Shown here piece by piece: positions 5,828 through 7,267 of a DNA stretch of 7,267 bases. Each line of letters opens with the position of its first letter. The stretch's first letter is position 1. This DNA is from CAZUPF01 sp964622035 (GTDB lineage Bacteria > Patescibacteriota > WWE3 > JAUXAW01 > JAYEID01). The notes beneath the pieces are model-generated. The model was given only the letters and a program-made list of their open reading frames with translations, did no database searches and had not been told where the DNA came from. The stretch covers positions 1 to 7,267 of the forward strand of contig CAZUPF010000029.1 in assembly GCA_964622035.1 (NCBI GenBank). The letters are read 5' to 3'. Made by a program: the position numbers and the translations under genes.

Positions 5828-7267
5828 ATGGAGAGCGCACCTACAGCTCACAAGGAAACTTTGGGGGGAGTGCTTCTGGCCCGGGACTTAATCACTCCCG
5901 AGCAGAAAGAGAAAATCCAGTTTGAGGTTTTGAATACTGGCAAATCCGAAAGGGATATTGTAGCGGAGCGGGGCTGGGTTCCGGCAAGGAGTTTCGCCGA
6001 AGCGCGGGCCGAGTTTTTGGGCGTCCCTTTCGTGAGTTTGACCAAACTTGCTATTTCTCCGAAAGTTGTTACCAGAATTCCCGAACCGACTGCCCGAAAT
6101 TACAAAGTGGTGCCTTTTGCGGAGGGGGCGGGAGAGTTGAGTGTGGCGATGCTGGATCCTTTGAACCTGCCTGCTATCGAGCTTCTCGAACGCGGATCGG
6201 GGATGAAGGTTATTCCCCATCTGGCGGAAAAGGCTGATTTGGAGGTTGCTCTGGAGAGGTTCTACGGGGAGGAGAAGATGGATGCCGAAATTTCTGAGGC
6301 GTTGGAGGCGGCAGCTCCCACGACGAAGATTGAGGAGCATATCAAGGAGATGGAGAAGGCCGGAGAAGTTTTCCGGGAGGCCCCTGTTTCTAGAATTGTT
6401 TCGCTAGTTTTGGAATACGCGGTGAAGGCCGGAGCGAGCGATGTGCATATTGAGCCTTTGGAGGAGAAAACCCGGGTTCGCTTTCGGGTGGACGGGGTGT
6501 TGCGGGAGAAGTTCCCCCTCCCCCGTCGGGTTCACCCTTCGATCGTTGCCCGGATCAAGATTCTCGCGCGGCTTAAGCTGGACGAGCGCCGTCGGCCCCA
6601 GGACGGCCGTTTCAAGGTGGAGGTTGGGGGGGTTCGGGTCGACTTGCGGATTTCTGTGGTACCAACAATCTTTGGGGAAAAGGTGGTTATCCGTCTTCTA
6701 GAGGAGAGGGGCGATATTTTGAGTCTTGAGGCCCTGGGGCTTTCCGGGATTTCTATCAAGCGTATAAGGGATACATTGGCACAGCCGAACGGGGTTATGC
6801 TGGTTACTGGGCCGACCGGGAGTGGAAAAACGCTGACGCTGGCCGCATCAATCTCGCAGATAAATAAAGTGGGGATAAACATTATTACCCTCGAGGATCC
6901 GGTGGAGATTCGGCTTCCGGGGGTGACGCAGATCCAGGTCAACCGGGATGTAGATCTTACCTTCGCCTCGGGACTACGCTCCATTTTGCGTCAGGACCCC
7001 GATGTGGTGATGGTTGGTGAGATTAGGGATACGGAGACGGCGGAGTTGGCGGTCCATGCGGCGCTGACCGGGCACCTGGTTTTTGCCACTCTCCACACCA
7101 ACTCGGCCGCTGGGGCGCTGCCGCGGATGATGGATATGCAGGTGGAGCCGTATCTTTTGGTTTCCACGGTCAACGCGATTGTTGCTCAGCGGTTGGTGCG
7201 GACAATACATAAGGACTGTCAGGAGGAAATTACTGCCCCTCCAGAAGTGGTCGAGGAGATGAAGGAG
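5828..7267 (+). CDS. pilB: GspE/PilB-family type II secretion/type IV pilus assembly ATPase (C-terminus cut by window edge)
   Basis: This cytoplasmic hexameric ATPase drives pilus or pseudopilus assembly at the inner membrane. The frame is open for 480 codons from ATG 5828 to the window end; the family is usually 550-600 aa. Seen in order: a GspE N-terminal domain (about 10-147, LGGVLLARDLITPEQ), a Glu/Ala/Lys-rich linker (148-185), and an N2 domain with ASDVHIEP (203-210), VRFRVDGVL (217-225) and RRRPQDGRF (254-262). The motor domain has Walker A GPTGSGKT (328-335, Lys334), the Asp box around ITLEDPVE (353-360), Walker B with VGEIRD (396-401, Glu398), and the His box TGHLVFATLHTNSA (414-427). 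The first CxxC of the zinc motif is changed to HKDC (461-464). The N-domain has no Arg before LGxxL, an Arg common in cyclic-di-GMP-binding relatives. PilB and GspE cannot be told apart here; PilB is preferred because pili are commoner in small genomes. PilT is excluded by the N-domain. Confidence 0.93.
   Translation, partial: MESAPTAHKETLGGVLLARDLITPEQKEKIQFEVLNTGKSERDIVAERGWVPARSFAEARAEFLGVPFVSLTKLAISPKVVTRIPEPTARNYKVVPFAEGAGELSVAMLDPLNLPAIELLERGSGMKVIPHLAEKADLEVALERFYGEEKMDAEISEALEAAAPTTKIEEHIKEMEKAGEVFREAPVSRIVSLVLEYAVKAGASDVHIEPLEEKTRVRFRVDGVLREKFPLPRRVHPSIVARIKILARLKLDERRRPQDGRFKVEVGGVRVDLRISVVPTIFGEKVVIRLLEERGDILSLEALGLSGISIKRIRDTLAQPNGVMLVTGPTGSGKTLTLAASISQINKVGINIITLEDPVEIRLPGVTQIQVNRDVDLTFASGLRSILRQDPDVVMVGEIRDTETAELAVHAALTGHLVFATLHTNSAAGALPRMMDMQVEPYLLVSTVNAIVAQRLVRTIHKDCQEEITAPPEVVEEMKE

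Noticed and set aside
5888..6984. Minus-strand frames of about 150 codons opposite pilB.
   Set aside because: The plus strand encodes a full set of GspE/PilB motifs; the antisense products resemble nothing.

Overview
The window holds one tight four-gene cluster on the minus strand and the start of a divergent gene on the plus strand. In transcription order the minus-strand genes are a short DNA polymerase III delta'-like clamp-loader gene (holB), a short PSP1-domain (RicT/YaaT-like) gene, gyrB, and gyrA, which runs off the left edge. Starting 57 bp from holB and facing right is a GspE/PilB-family secretion/type IV pilus ATPase gene that runs off the right edge. There is no non-coding stretch over 60 bp, and I see no RNA gene, CRISPR array, insertion sequence or integrated element.

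The organism is a bacterium using the standard code: the five reading frames have no internal TGA and the PSP1 gene ends in TGA. Base composition is near half G+C. The small, stripped-down delta' (246 aa, no P-loop, no zinc cysteines), the trimmed PSP1 protein, the 650-aa GyrB and the adjacent PilB ATPase resemble a reduced genome such as Patescibacteria/CPR. That assignment is an inference and cannot be settled from five genes.

Layout: gyrA 1-2505 (-, C-terminus missing); gyrB 2505-4457 (-), sharing one base with gyrA in a TAATG junction; a 58-bp gap with a perfect palindrome and a possible promoter; PSP1 gene 4516-5022 (-); holB 5030-5770 (-); a 57-bp divergent intergenic region; pilB/gspE 5828-7267 (+, C-terminus missing). 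The holB-PSP1 pair matches the holB-yaaT order known from Firmicutes. Coupling it to gyrB-gyrA gives a unit devoted to replication and DNA topology, while the right-hand gene probably opens a pilus/DNA-uptake locus.

This is mostly a housekeeping region and I found no clear new system. The points that stand out are sequence-level: unusual residues in the GyrB ATP/coumarin pocket, Gly in place of the acidic quinolone-region residue of GyrA, a PSP1 protein reduced to its cysteine core with a new Pro-rich/basic tail and an odd GTG start, a His-for-Cys change in the PilB zinc motif, a palindrome over the possible gyrB promoter, and a likely leaderless holB transcript.
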